NCBI GenBank assembly: GCA_040387375.1
Contig: JAZKDW010000015.1
Span: 124,001-188,000 of the forward strand
Length of the DNA stretch: 64,000 nucleotides
Direction of reading: 5' to 3'
Source: JAZKDW01 sp040387375
Lineage (GTDB): Bacteria > Pseudomonadota > Gammaproteobacteria > Burkholderiales > Burkholderiaceae_D
Shown: positions 51,761 to 60,747 of the stretch, in pieces
Numbering within the stretch: the stretch's first letter is position 1
How the letters are laid out: each line of letters starts with the position of its first letter
Notes under the pieces: generated by a model
The model's input: only the letters and a program-made list of their open reading frames with translations
The model's database searches: none
What the model was told of the DNA's origin: nothing
Made by a program: the position numbers and the translations under genes

Positions 51761-52699
51761 TCAAACAGCGTTTTCAAGCGCATCGATGAACAACTCAGCG
51801 ACCTTAAAACCGGTCTGCTGCTCAATCTCCTGGAAACAGGTCGGGCTGGTTACATTGACCTCGGTCAGGTAATCGCCGATCACATCGAGCCCGACCAGCA
51901 GCAAGCCGCGCTTGTACAGCACGGGCCCGAGCGTTTCAGCGATTTCGCGGTCGCGCTCCGATATCGGCTGCGCAACGCCAAGGCCGCCAACGGCCAGGTT
52001 GCCGCGCACTTCGCTTCCTTGCGGAATGCGCGCCAGGCAATACGGGACGACCTTGCCGGCGATGACCAGCACACGCTTGTCGCCCAGGCTTATTTCAGGA
52101 ATGAAGCGTTGCGCCATGATCGTGCGTGCGCCGTTCTGCGTCAGGGTCTCGATCATGGAGCCGAGATTCATGCCCTCTTCAGTGACACGGAAGATGCCTG
52201 CGCCGCCCATGCCGTCGAGCGGCTTGAGGATCACGTCCTTGTGTTCCTTGTGAAACGCGCGTACCCGATCGGCGTCAGCGGTCACCAGCGTCGGTGAGAT
52301 GAATTGCGAAAACTGCGCAATCGCAAGTTTTTCATTATGGCTGCGGATGGCTTCCGGGCGATTGAAGATGCGTGCACCCTGCGTCTGCGCCAGCTCGAGC
52401 AGATAGGTTGCATAGATGTATTCCATGTCGAACGGCGGATCGGTGCGCTCGACCACCACATCGAATGCGGTCAGCGGCTGCGCGACCGGCGCTTCGGCGC
52501 GGTACCAGTCGTCGGCATCCCCTGTAAGCGTGATACGGGCGACATTGGCGACCACAACGCCGCCGTCGATCGCCATGTGTTTATGCTCGAATGCGTAAAC
52601 CGTGTGGCCGCGCCTGGCGGCTTCCACGATCATCGAGTAGGTGGTGTCCTTGTAGGTCTTGAAACTGGATAAGGGATCGGCTAGGAAAGCAATTTTCAT
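51761..52699 (-). CDS. gshB: Glutathione synthase
   Basis: This 312-residue ATP-grasp enzyme adds glycine to gamma-glutamylcysteine. It begins MKIAFLADPLSSFKTYKDTT and has the glycine-rich ATP loop DVILKPLDGMGGAGIFR and the C-terminal DYLTEVNVTSPTCFQEI, both typical. The start overlaps the gshA stop by 1 nt, giving a gshA-gshB operon followed by the PTS genes. Confidence 0.96.
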   Translation of the reverse strand: MKIAFLADPLSSFKTYKDTTYSMIVEAARRGHTVYAFEHKHMAIDGGVVVANVARITLTGDADDWYRAEAPVAQPLTAFDVVVERTDPPFDMEYIYATYLLELAQTQGARIFNRPEAIRSHNEKLAIAQFSQFISPTLVTADADRVRAFHKEHKDVILKPLDGMGGAGIFRVTEEGMNLGSMIETLTQNGARTIMAQRFIPEISLGDKRVLVIAGKVVPYCLARIPQGSEVRGNLAVGGLGVAQPISERDREIAETLGPVLYKRGLLLVGLDVIGDYLTEVNVTSPTCFQEIEQQTGFKVAELFIDALENAV

Positions 52700-53997
52700 T
52701 AGTAAATTTCCGGGTTGGGGTCGGTCTTTTCCAGCTCCAGCGACGCCGCCAGCAGCGCCAGCCGGGCGACTACGCCATACATGTAAAAACGATTCGGCGC
52801 GGCGGTGCCGGGCTTGGCATGCATATCGGGCAACGCATGCTGCTGCGCGAACGCAAGCGGCACAAAATGCGCGCCCGGCGCATTCAGGTTTTCGTCGGCG
52901 CCGCGCTCCGCGTGCACCCGGTAGAAGCCGCCGACCACATAGCGGTCGATCATGTACACCACCGGTTCGGCAACCGCATCATTGATATGCTCGAAGGTAT
53001 AGACCCCTTCCTGGATCATGACGTCGCTGACTTCCAGCCCGTCCTTGACAACCGACATCTTGTTGCGCTGCTTGCGGTTGAGGTCTTTCACTTCACTGCC
53101 ATCACGCACGGTCATGATGCCCATGCCATACGTGCCAGCGTCGGCCTTGACGATCACGAACGGTTTTTCCTTGATGCCGTATTCCTTGTACTTCTTGCGG
53201 ATTTTGGCGAGCAGCGTGTCGACACTTGCCGCCAGGGCGTCTTCGCCGGTGCGTTCGTGAAAATTGATGCCGCTGCATTTCGCGAAATATGGATTGAGCA
53301 TCCACGGATCGACGTCAATCAGCTTGGCGAACTTCTTCACCACGTCATCGTAAGCGGCAAAATGATTGGTCTTGCGGCGCACGGCCCAACCGGCGTGCAA
53401 AGGCGGCAGCACGTTCTGCTCATTCAGGCCTTCCAGGATCGACGGGATTCCCGCGGACAAATCATTGTTCAGCAAAATGGTGCAAGGGTCGAAATTTTTC
53501 AAACCGACGCGGCGGCCGCCACTTAACATTTCCAGCGGCTCCAGGGTAATCGTCGTCCCATCCGGCAGCTCGACCGGCGTCGGCGCCTTGACGTCTTCCG
53601 ACAGCGAACCCAGCCGCACATTAAGCCCTGTCTGGCGGAAAATCTGCATCAGGCGGGCGACGTTTTGCAGATAAAAGGTGTTGCGGGTATGGCCCTCCGG
53701 GATCAGCAGCAGGTTCTTGGCGTCGGGACAATATTTTTCAATCGCAGCCATTGCCGCCTGCACCGCCAGCGGCAGCATTTCGGGTGACAGGTTATTGAAG
53801 CCGCCGGGAAATAGATTGGTGTCGACCGGCGCCAGCTTGAAACCGGCATTACGCAAATCGACCGAACAATAGAATGGCGGCGTATGCTCTTGCCACTCGA
53901 GGCGGAACCAGCGTTCGATGGCTGGCGTGGCGGCAAGAATTTTCTTTTCCAGCTCGAGGAGGGGGCCATTCAGGGCGGTGACGAGATGCGGAACCAT
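52699..53997 (-). CDS. gshA: Glutamate-cysteine ligase (proteobacterial ATP-grasp-like type)
   Basis: This 432-residue protein is the GshA type found beside gshB in betaproteobacteria (MVPHLVTALNGPLLELEKKIL, NAGFKLAPVDTNLFPGGFNNL, VKADAGTYGMGIMTVRDGSE). It forms gamma-glutamylcysteine from glutamate, cysteine and ATP. ATG 53997 is preceded by AAGG at good spacing and matches the usual N-terminus; ATG 54024 would add nine residues. Confidence 0.93.
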   Translation of the reverse strand: MVPHLVTALNGPLLELEKKILAATPAIERWFRLEWQEHTPPFYCSVDLRNAGFKLAPVDTNLFPGGFNNLSPEMLPLAVQAAMAAIEKYCPDAKNLLLIPEGHTRNTFYLQNVARLMQIFRQTGLNVRLGSLSEDVKAPTPVELPDGTTITLEPLEMLSGGRRVGLKNFDPCTILLNNDLSAGIPSILEGLNEQNVLPPLHAGWAVRRKTNHFAAYDDVVKKFAKLIDVDPWMLNPYFAKCSGINFHERTGEDALAASVDTLLAKIRKKYKEYGIKEKPFVIVKADAGTYGMGIMTVRDGSEVKDLNRKQRNKMSVVKDGLEVSDVMIQEGVYTFEHINDAVAEPVVYMIDRYVVGGFYRVHAERGADENLNAPGAHFVPLAFAQQHALPDMHAKPGTAAPNRFYMYGVVARLALLAASLELEKTDPNPEIY

Positions 53998-54139
53998 ATC
54001 AAACCTTATTTGCTGGACATACATGATGATTGACGCAGATTCTAACGGGATTCGCCAATTCGCGCGTTGCGCTCGATGGGATCTGTGCTGACCGATGGTT
54101 TTACATTAGGGCAACGCGCTTCTTTTAAACCCCTGGACG

Positions 54140-54191
54140 AAAAAAAACGCCTCTCGCTGGAGAGGCGCTTGACAAGCCCGCCGAAGCGGGC
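54140..54191 (-). terminator. Intrinsic terminator after amtB
   Basis: On the minus strand CGCCTCTC/GAGAGGCG (54167-54160 and 54155-54148, loop CAGC) is followed by eight T (54147-54140), a strong rho-independent terminator. Just before it GCCCGC-TTCG-GCGGGC (54191-54176) forms a second hairpin with a stable UUCG tetraloop. Together they separate the amtB operon from gshAB. Confidence 0.92.
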
Positions 54192-54224
54192 CACGAGACT
54201 TGTTTGCCGGTCAAGCAGTGAATA

Positions 54225-55784
54225 TCAGGAATGGTAAGCCGATTCACCGTGGCTGGAAATATCCAGGCCTTCACGCTCTTCCTCTTCCGTTACCCGCAGA
54301 CCGATAATCAGGTCGACCAGCTTGTAGGCAGCAAAGGCAACTACACCGGACCATACGATCGTGGTGAGAACACCCTGGAATTGAATCCAGACCTGGCCGG
54401 CGATCGAATAATCAGGCGCGACCTTGTTGGCGACATAATCATAGATGCCGCTGCCACCCAGTGACGGTGCGGCAAACACGCCGGTCAACAGTGCGCCCAG
54501 CACACCGCCAACGCCATGCACGCCGAATACGTCCAACGAGTCATCGGCGCCCAGCATCCGTTTCAGGCCGTTGACACCCCACAGGCAGATAATACCGGCC
54601 AGCAGGCCGATGACCAGTCCGCCCATCGGGCCGACAAATCCTGCCGCCGGGGTGATGGCAACCAGTCCGGCTACCGCACCGGAAGCAGCGCCCAGCATCG
54701 ATGGCTTGCCCTTGGAGGTCCACTCACCGAAGGTCCAGGAAACGGTTGCCGCTGCGGTTGCCAGCAAGGTATTGACAAAGGCGAGTGCTGCCGTGCCGTT
54801 GGCTTCCAGCGCGGAACCGGCGTTGAAACCGAACCAGCCGGCCCACAGCAGCGATGCACCGATCATGGTCATCGTCAGCGAATGCGGCGCCATGGCTTCC
54901 TTGCCATAACCGATACGCTTGCCTACCACGTAGGCGCCAACCAGACCGGCGACCGCGGCATTGATATGCACCACAGTGCCGCCTGCAAAGTCGAGCGCAC
55001 CCTTCTGGAACAGCCAGCCGGCGGCGGCAGTCGCTTTTTCAGCGGCGGCAGCGTCGGTGTATGCATCCGGACCAGGCCAGAACCAGACCATGTGTGCAAT
55101 CGGCAGGTACGAGAACGAGAACCAGAGGACGACGAACAACAGCGCGGCGGAAAAGCGGATACGTTCAGCAAACGCACCGACAATCAGTGCACAGGTAATC
55201 GCAGCGAAGGTTGCCTGGAATGCCACAAAGGTGAATTCCGGGATCATCACACCTTTACTGAAGGTGGCCGTGAGCGAATCCGGGGTCAGGCCTTTCAGGA
55301 ACAGCCGATCGAACGAGCCTATGAATTTCCCGCCTTCGGTGAATGCAAGCGAGTAGCCATAGATACACCAGAGCACGACGACGACGGCAAATACCATGAA
55401 CACCTGCATCAGGACCGACAGCATGTTTTTCGAGCGGACCAGGCCGCCGTAAAACAGGGCCAGGCCCGGAATCGTCATCAGGATCACAAGTACGGTCGCG
55501 ACCATCAACCAGGCAGTATCGCCCTTGTTGGCGGTGGCAGCCGGAGCCGGAGCCGCTGCGGAGGCTGCCGGTGCGGCCGCCGCTGCGACCGGTGCGGGGG
55601 CCCCCGTTGCCGCCGGTGCAACCGCAGCCGGTACGGATGCGGCCGGCGCTGCCTGCGCGACGACGACTGTTGCTTCCGCGCTGGCCGAAGCCGATGCCGC
55701 ATCGGCGGCTAGCGCAGTACTGGAAAAGCCTGCCGCAAGCAGCAACATGCCGGCGGTCAGGAGACTTGCAAATGTCTTTTTCAT
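54225..55784 (-). CDS. amtB: Ammonium transporter with long Ala/Pro-rich N-terminus
   Basis: This 519-residue Amt protein is longer than the usual 400-430. After a signal-like segment (residues 1-27) about 60 residues consist mostly of Ala, Pro and Val, then the transporter core begins at KGDTAWLMVATVLVILMTIPGLALFYGGLVRSKN with 11 expected membrane segments, including the GGTVVHINAAVAGLVGA histidine and the VHGVGGVLGALLTG histidine of the conduction pore. It follows glnK by 9 nt, the standard pairing in which GlnK blocks AmtB at high nitrogen. Confidence 0.95.
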   Translation of the reverse strand: MKKTFASLLTAGMLLLAAGFSSTALAADAASASASAEATVVVAQAAPAASVPAAVAPAATGAPAPVAAAAAPAASAAAPAPAATANKGDTAWLMVATVLVILMTIPGLALFYGGLVRSKNMLSVLMQVFMVFAVVVVLWCIYGYSLAFTEGGKFIGSFDRLFLKGLTPDSLTATFSKGVMIPEFTFVAFQATFAAITCALIVGAFAERIRFSAALLFVVLWFSFSYLPIAHMVWFWPGPDAYTDAAAAEKATAAAGWLFQKGALDFAGGTVVHINAAVAGLVGAYVVGKRIGYGKEAMAPHSLTMTMIGASLLWAGWFGFNAGSALEANGTAALAFVNTLLATAAATVSWTFGEWTSKGKPSMLGAASGAVAGLVAITPAAGFVGPMGGLVIGLLAGIICLWGVNGLKRMLGADDSLDVFGVHGVGGVLGALLTGVFAAPSLGGSGIYDYVANKVAPDYSIAGQVWIQFQGVLTTIVWSGVVAFAAYKLVDLIIGLRVTEEEEREGLDISSHGESAYHS

Positions 55785-55793
55785 GTTGGTTCC

Positions 55794-56132
55794 TTAGAGT
55801 GCTTCTTTGCCGGTTTCACCGGTACGAATACGCACGACCTGCTCCAGATCATAGACAAAAATCTTGCCGTCACCGATCTTGCCTGTGCGCGCGGCAGCCT
55901 CGATCGCCTCTATCGCGAGTTCGACAATGGCGTCGTCAATCGCTGCCTCGATTTTGGTCTTGGGCAGGAAATCAACGACATACTCGGCGCCGCGGTACAG
56001 TTCGGTATGACCTTTCTGGCGTCCGAAACCCTTGACTTCCGTGACGGTGATACCTTGCACACCGATCGCCGACAAGGCTTCACGCACCTCGTCGAGTTTG
56101 AACGGCTTGATGATCGCAGTAATGAGTTTCAT
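55794..56132 (-). CDS. glnK: Nitrogen regulatory protein P-II (GlnK/GlnB)
   Basis: This 112-residue P-II protein has the standard length, Tyr51 in the T-loop (ELYRGAEYV), the first signature KGFGRQKGHTELYRG and the C-terminal TGKIGDGKIFVYDLE. It senses 2-oxoglutarate and ATP/ADP, and is uridylylated by GlnD. The location directly before amtB marks it as GlnK. ATG 56132 gives the canonical MKLITAIIKPFKLD; longer frames include unrelated upstream sequence. Confidence 0.96.
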   Translation of the reverse strand: MKLITAIIKPFKLDEVREALSAIGVQGITVTEVKGFGRQKGHTELYRGAEYVVDFLPKTKIEAAIDDAIVELAIEAIEAAARTGKIGDGKIFVYDLEQVVRIRTGETGKEAL

Positions 56133-56151
56133 ATCGACCTCTGACGTGGGT

Positions 56152-56961
56152 TTAGAAGGTTTTGGAGACGGACAGCACAGCGGTGGAGGTCCCCATTTGC
56201 TTGGTTTCGGTGCCGCTGGTGTTGGACACTTTCCAGAAATTCTTGTCGCCATTGGTCGACACGACTGCCAGGCCAACGGTTGCAAAACCGAAATCACGCG
56301 CGAGACTGATCTTGTAATCAGTGTAGTTCAGTGCGCCATAGTTCTTGACGGTCTGACGGCCAACGTGGAACCCGAGTGTGGTTTTTTCGGCAACTTCAAA
56401 GTTCGCGTTGAGATCCACGTAGCCGGAACGCTTGGAGTTGCCATTCGGCGTCAGCGCGGTACCGGCATAGACGGCGGCGGTGTTGGCGTTGAGACCGAAG
56501 TAGTCGGTCAGGCCGAGGCTATACTTTGCCGAGAACCATTTATACGATGCGCCGACATAAAATTCGGTATTGTTATACTTTTCGCCGGTGGTGCCGATCT
56601 TGGCGCCTGGATAGTAATACTGCAGCAGGCCGACATCAGCGGTAACGTCCGGTCCGATGGCAAACTTGTAGCCGCCATAGACGTCCATTTCCAGGCCGCC
56701 GCCGTTCAGAAACGAATTGCCGCTGACATTCGAATTCCAGTTGCCGATATAAAACCCGCTGCTGTGCGCGTAATCAAAACCGCCTTGCACAGTAGGTTGA
56801 CGGAAAGTTTGTGTCATGCCACGGAAACGATAATCGCTCGCTACCGTCAAATTACCCGTAAAGGTATGCGGAGAAGCGGGCGCTGCCGGTGCGGCTTGCT
56901 GGGCAGAAGCGGAAGAAGCAAACGCAGCAAATATGGCGGCGGACAGAATTATCTTTTTCAT
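56152..56961 (-). CDS. TorF-family putative porin (Gcw_chp-type)
   Basis: This 269-residue outer-membrane protein has a signal peptide (MKKIILSAAIFAAFASSASA, cleaved before QQAAP) and the family start FTGNLTVASDYRFRGMTQTF, then alternating aromatic strands to a terminal phenylalanine (SVSKTF). It is the first gene of the operon with glnK and amtB, a common arrangement in betaproteobacteria, suggesting passage of a nitrogen compound (inference). A sigma-54 promoter lies upstream. Confidence 0.88.
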   Translation of the reverse strand: MKKIILSAAIFAAFASSASAQQAAPAAPASPHTFTGNLTVASDYRFRGMTQTFRQPTVQGGFDYAHSSGFYIGNWNSNVSGNSFLNGGGLEMDVYGGYKFAIGPDVTADVGLLQYYYPGAKIGTTGEKYNNTEFYVGASYKWFSAKYSLGLTDYFGLNANTAAVYAGTALTPNGNSKRSGYVDLNANFEVAEKTTLGFHVGRQTVKNYGALNYTDYKISLARDFGFATVGLAVVSTNGDKNFWKVSNTSGTETKQMGTSTAVLSVSKTF

Positions 56962-57032
56962 GGCATTTTCCCTTGTGGTTTATTGGAACACTAAATAAGC
57001 TTCATTACTTTTATCTGCTCACAGGTAACGTT

Positions 57033-57048
57033 AGCAGGACGCGTGCCA
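57033..57048 (-). promoter_or_regulatory. Sigma-54 promoter of the torF-like/glnK/amtB operon
   Basis: On the minus strand TGGCACGCGTCCTGCT fits TGGCACG-N4-TTGCW with one mismatch (C for the first T of TTGC), with GG and GC at the required ten-base separation. It lies about 72 bp upstream of the porin start. Confidence 0.85.
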
Positions 57049-57130
57049 GCCTGTTTCGGCCAATATGCGTTATCATTTTTGCCATGAACCGCGCAGTTAA
57101 CGCAAAATCTGCGAACCCTGCGCGGGTTTA

Positions 57131-57177
57131 CGCACCATAACGGTACGCACCAATCAGGGATGCCCCAGACCGGTGCA
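57131..57177. promoter_or_regulatory. NtrC-like enhancer sites
   Basis: TGCCCCAGACCGGTGCA (57161-57177) matches TGCACC-N5-GGTGCA in 11 of 12 fixed positions. CGCACCATAACGGTACG (57131-57147) is a weaker second copy 30 bp away. They lie about 85-145 bp upstream of the sigma-54 element, the normal distance for NtrC enhancers. They are also within 90 bp of ubiK, which reads the other way. Confidence 0.72.
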
Positions 57178-57216
57178 GTGCTACCTTAACCGTCGATTTA
57201 CCAACCTAGGATGACA

Positions 57217-57456
57217 ATGGACAAGCCCAATTTCCTTAATGATTTGCAGGCCAAAATTAATCAGGCAATTGAAAATTCGCCGGCAAAAGACATCGAAAAA
57301 AATATGAAGGCGATGTTAAACCAGGGCTTTTCAAAGCTGGATCTGGTGACTCGCGAGGAATTCGATATCCAGACCCAAGTCCTGGCCAAGACGCGCGAGA
57401 AGCTGGAGGCGCTGGAAGCACGGGTAACGGAACTTGAATCCTTGCTGAAAAAATAG
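57217..57456 (+). CDS. ubiK: Ubiquinone biosynthesis accessory factor UbiK (BMFP domain)
   Basis: This 79-residue protein is the membrane-fusogenic/accessory factor family YqiC/UbiK: KDIEKNMKAMLNQGF, LDLVTREEFDIQTQVLAKTREKLEALEARVTELE. The C-terminal half should form a trimeric coiled coil. It assists late ubiquinone synthesis steps with UbiJ. TAGG lies 6 nt before ATG 57217; ATG 57211 is too close to it. Confidence 0.9.
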   Translation: MDKPNFLNDLQAKINQAIENSPAKDIEKNMKAMLNQGFSKLDLVTREEFDIQTQVLAKTREKLEALEARVTELESLLKK

Positions 57457-57607
57457 GGCACACGCATATCACCGTCCGCGGCCTGCCCATGCACCAAATT
57501 CAAGTGACTTGCCGGCCGCTCGCCGGGCACGCACGATTGCGGGGCAGCGGCGCCAATCAATTGTTCCGTTTTGATATCTGTGTCAGGCAAATCAGTGAGG
57601 TCAGGCC

Positions 57608-57967
57608 ATGCGCATGAGTGACGAAGAATATTTCCGCAGTTGTGTTGCCAAGGAGCGGCATCTGGCGCAGTTACTGGGGCACCATAACGTTGAAGAGTTC
57701 TACGAAAGCGCCGGAACCTTATGGGAAGACTCGAAGGAATTGCCCAAATGGACGCGTGACTGGAATGCCTGCGGCCACCTGATGACCACGTATGACATCG
57801 CGCTCGACTTTCACAAGCAAGCGGGAGACGAACGCAGCAGCGCAGTACACGCAGGCGCAAGTGTAGTGCTGTTCTCGGATCACCCGAACCGGGACCAGGC
57901 GGTGAGATACGCGGTGGTGAAAGCCGTTATCGCCTTGCTTGAACACGCCAGGGCCGGCAAACATTAA
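57608..57967 (+). CDS. Conserved hypothetical protein, small soluble
   Basis: This 119-residue acidic/aromatic protein has no signal or membrane segment. It has a central WTRDWNACGHLMTTYDIALDF segment that vaguely recalls the phage ABA-sandwich domain (DUF2591), but I could not confirm this. GAGG lies 7 nt upstream of ATG 57608; ATG 57614 is also possible. It stands alone between ubiK and the ModA-like gene. Confidence 0.6.
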   Translation: MRMSDEEYFRSCVAKERHLAQLLGHHNVEEFYESAGTLWEDSKELPKWTRDWNACGHLMTTYDIALDFHKQAGDERSSAVHAGASVVLFSDHPNRDQAVRYAVVKAVIALLEHARAGKH

Positions 57968-58072
57968 AGCTGACGATCGGCGCGCTTGCCAAGCCATTTT
58001 CTGCGCCAGCCTTCGCACCGCAATCCAGAGGCATGGTTTTTTTATCAATAAAAATAATCAGGAGAGGGTCAG

Positions 58073-58831
58073 ATGCGTGGAATATTGGCGGCTTGGTTCG
58101 TGAGTACGGCATTGTCAGGTGTTTCGGGTGCCTCGGCGGCAGAAATCAAGGTGCTGACCGCCGGTGCATTCAAACCCGTGGTCATGGCAATCGTGCCCGA
58201 GTTTGAAAAACAAACCGGGCATCAGGTCCTTGTCCAGAACGATACTGCCGGTGCCATTGTCCGGCGGATTACCGGTGGCGAGCGTTTTGACCTCGTGGTC
58301 CTGACGCCAGCGGCACTGGAACAACTGGGACAAGCGGGCAAGGTGTCGGGCACATCAGTCATGCGCCTGGCCCGGGTCGCGATCGGCGTGGCGGTGAAGG
58401 CAGGAGCAAGTCCACCGGATATAAGCACCGTCGCGGCGTTCCAGAATACGCTGCTCGCAGCAAAGGCTGTCGCCTATATTGATCCGGCCGCCGGAGGGTC
58501 AAGCGGCATCTATTTGTCGGGCCTGTTTGACAAAATGGGAATCGGCTCGCAAATCAGGTCAAAAGCCGTATTGGTTCCTGGTGGGCTGGTGGCGGAGCGT
58601 GTGGTCAAGGGAGAAGCGGATCTCGCGCTGCATCAGATCAGTGAAATACTGGCGGTCCCGGGAGTCACTCTCGTTGGTCCCATACCTGCCGACATACAAA
58701 ACTACACTGTCTATGCAGGCGCTCTCGGCACGCAGACGCCTGACACGACAGCAGCACAAGCCTTTCTGAAAGCGCTGGGCAGCCCGGGCGCGCAGGCAAT
58801 TTTAAAAAGCAAGGGAATGGAAGCGCCTTAA
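58073..58831 (+). CDS. ModA-like periplasmic substrate-binding protein
   Basis: This 252-residue protein has a signal peptide (MRGILAAWFVSTALSGVSGA, cleaved near ASA/AEIK) and the type II binding-protein pattern IKVLTAGAFKPVVMAIVPEFEKQTGHQV of molybdate-binding ModA relatives, with DPAAGGSSGIYLSGLFDKMG later. No modBC genes are nearby, so the anion and permease are unknown. AGGAGAGGG precedes the ATG. A 187-bp internal piece is duplicated at 60561-60747. Confidence 0.85.
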   Translation: MRGILAAWFVSTALSGVSGASAAEIKVLTAGAFKPVVMAIVPEFEKQTGHQVLVQNDTAGAIVRRITGGERFDLVVLTPAALEQLGQAGKVSGTSVMRLARVAIGVAVKAGASPPDISTVAAFQNTLLAAKAVAYIDPAAGGSSGIYLSGLFDKMGIGSQIRSKAVLVPGGLVAERVVKGEADLALHQISEILAVPGVTLVGPIPADIQNYTVYAGALGTQTPDTTAAQAFLKALGSPGAQAILKSKGMEAP

Positions 58832-58892
58832 ACACGGCGCCCCGCGCTGACTATTCCGCCGCCAACCCCGCGCGTGCCACACAAGGAATGTA

Positions 58893-60416
58893 ATGAGCCT
58901 AGCTGTTCTGAAAAGCCGCGCCTTGGCGGGCATGAGCGCACCTGAAGTCACCGTCGAAGTGCACCTCGCGAATGGTCTCCCGTCCTTCACGATTGTCGGC
59001 CTGCCCGAAACCGAGGTAAAGGAATCAAAGGATCGGGTGCGCGCCGCATTACAGAATGCGCGCTTTGAATTTCCCTCGCGGCGCATCACGGTCAACCTGG
59101 CGCCGGCTGACCTGCCGAAGGAATCCGGCCGCTTCGATCTGCCGATCGCGCTCGGTATTCTTGCGGCTTCCGAACAGATGCCGGCCGGCGAATTGAGCAA
59201 ATATGAATTTGCCGGCGAACTGTCGCTGTCAGGTGAACTGCGCCCGATCCGCGGCGCGCTGGCGATGACGTTTGCGATGCATCGCGCCGGCGACGCCAGC
59301 GGCATGCAGCGCGCTTTTATCCTGCCGCGCATCAACGCCGATGAAGCGGCACTGGTCCGGGATGCAACGATTTTTCCTGCCGATTCGCTGCTGCATGTGT
59401 GCGCCCACTTTGCGGCAACCAGCGCAGATGCAAGATTGCAGCGCCATGTGTCCTGTGCTGACGCCGTTCGACCGGCCTATCTGGATTTCGCCGATGTCAA
59501 GGGACAGGTGCAGGCCAAGCGGGCGCTGGAAGTTGCTGCCGCCGGTTGCCACAGCATCTTGATGGTGGGTCCGCCGGGAACCGGGAAGTCCATGCTGGCG
59601 GCACGTTTTCCGGGCATTTTGCCGCCGATGACCGATGAAGAAGCACTCGAATCGGCGGCGGTGCAATCACTCACCAGCGGCTTCACCAGCGCTCGCTGGA
59701 AGGTCAGGCCTTATCGTGCACCACATCACACCGCCTCCGGCGTGGCGCTGGTGGGCGGCGGCAGCCCGCCGCGACCGGGGGAAATTTCATTGGCTCATCG
59801 CGGTGTTCTGTTTCTCGATGAACTGCCCGAATTCGATCGCAAGGTGCTGGAAGTCTTGCGCGAACCGCTGGAGTCCGGTCACATCACCATCTCGCGCGCG
59901 GCGCGGCAAGCGGATTTTCCAGCCCGGTTTCAACTGGTGGCCGCGATGAATCCCTGCCCCTGCGGTTATCTGGGACATTCTTCCAACAAATGCCGCTGCA
60001 CGCCTGATCTCGTGACACGCTACCAGAATCGGATTTCCGGTCCGCTGCTCGACCGCATCGACATGCAAATCCTGGTCGGCGCGCTGCCGCATGACGACAT
60101 GCTCAGGCAAGCCGACGGCGAACCATCGGCCGCCGTGGCGATGCGGGTCGAACAGGCGTTTTCCCGGCAAGTCGAGCGCCAGCGCAAGGCCAACAATATC
60201 CTGACCACCGCCGAAATCGATCTGTATTGCCAGCCCGACGCCGCCGGCGAACAACTGCTGCGCACCGCGATGACACGCCTGAACTGGTCGGCACGCGCTT
60301 ATCATCGGGTATTGAAAGTGGCGCGCACGATTGCCGATCTGGCTGGTGCGGAAACGATCGGGCAGGCGCAGGTGGCGGAGGCGATCCAGTACCGGCGGGC
60401 GTTGAGTGAAAAATAG
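58893..60416 (+). CDS. comM: ComM/YifB Mg-chelatase-like AAA+ ATPase
   Basis: This 507-residue protein has an N-terminal Lon-substrate-like domain (MSLAVLKSRALAGMSAPEVTVEVHLANGLPSFTIVGLPE), Walker A GPPGTGKSM (about 226-234), the sensor AMNPCPCGYLGH and a C-terminal ChlI-like region. ComM is a hexameric helicase that drives branch migration in natural transformation. AAGGAA precedes the ATG. It is the last intact housekeeping gene before the mobile-element region. Confidence 0.95.
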   Translation: MSLAVLKSRALAGMSAPEVTVEVHLANGLPSFTIVGLPETEVKESKDRVRAALQNARFEFPSRRITVNLAPADLPKESGRFDLPIALGILAASEQMPAGELSKYEFAGELSLSGELRPIRGALAMTFAMHRAGDASGMQRAFILPRINADEAALVRDATIFPADSLLHVCAHFAATSADARLQRHVSCADAVRPAYLDFADVKGQVQAKRALEVAAAGCHSILMVGPPGTGKSMLAARFPGILPPMTDEEALESAAVQSLTSGFTSARWKVRPYRAPHHTASGVALVGGGSPPRPGEISLAHRGVLFLDELPEFDRKVLEVLREPLESGHITISRAARQADFPARFQLVAAMNPCPCGYLGHSSNKCRCTPDLVTRYQNRISGPLLDRIDMQILVGALPHDDMLRQADGEPSAAVAMRVEQAFSRQVERQRKANNILTTAEIDLYCQPDAAGEQLLRTAMTRLNWSARAYHRVLKVARTIADLAGAETIGQAQVAEAIQYRRALSEK

Positions 60417-60560
60417 GCTGGGCCATCCGATACCGGGCAAATTCTTCAGACCCACATCATCAGCGATTTGGCGGTGGCCTGTAATACCGGTACGCAGCGA
60501 ACCGCCACCTCCGCTGTCGAGCATGTCGAGATCAGCAGCGACACGCCCACCGCACCAACA

Positions 60561-60747
60561 ATCGTCCGGCGGATTACCGGTGGCGAGCGTTTTGACATCG
60601 TGGTCCTTACGCCAGCGGCACTGGAACAACTGGGACAAGCGGGCGAGGTGTCGAGCACATCGGTCATACGCTTGGCGCGGGTCGCGATCGGCGTGGCGGT
60701 GAAGGGAGGAGCAAGTCCACCGGATATAAGCACCGTCGCTGCTTTCC
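60561..60747 (+). pseudogene. Duplicated internal fragment of the ModA-like gene
   Basis: These 187 bp align without gaps to 58256-58442 with about 12 differences by eye. They encode IVRRITGGERFDIVVLTPAA and onward, residues about 62-123 of the ModA-like protein. There is no matching start or end of the gene, and it joins directly to the IS21 remnant. The 144 bp between comM and this piece hold nothing I recognise. Confidence 0.88.

Noticed and set aside
54516..55712. Open frame of 398 codons on the plus strand opposite amtB
   Set aside because: Translation is Gly/Arg/Gln-rich and the opposite strand encodes an unmistakable ammonium transporter.
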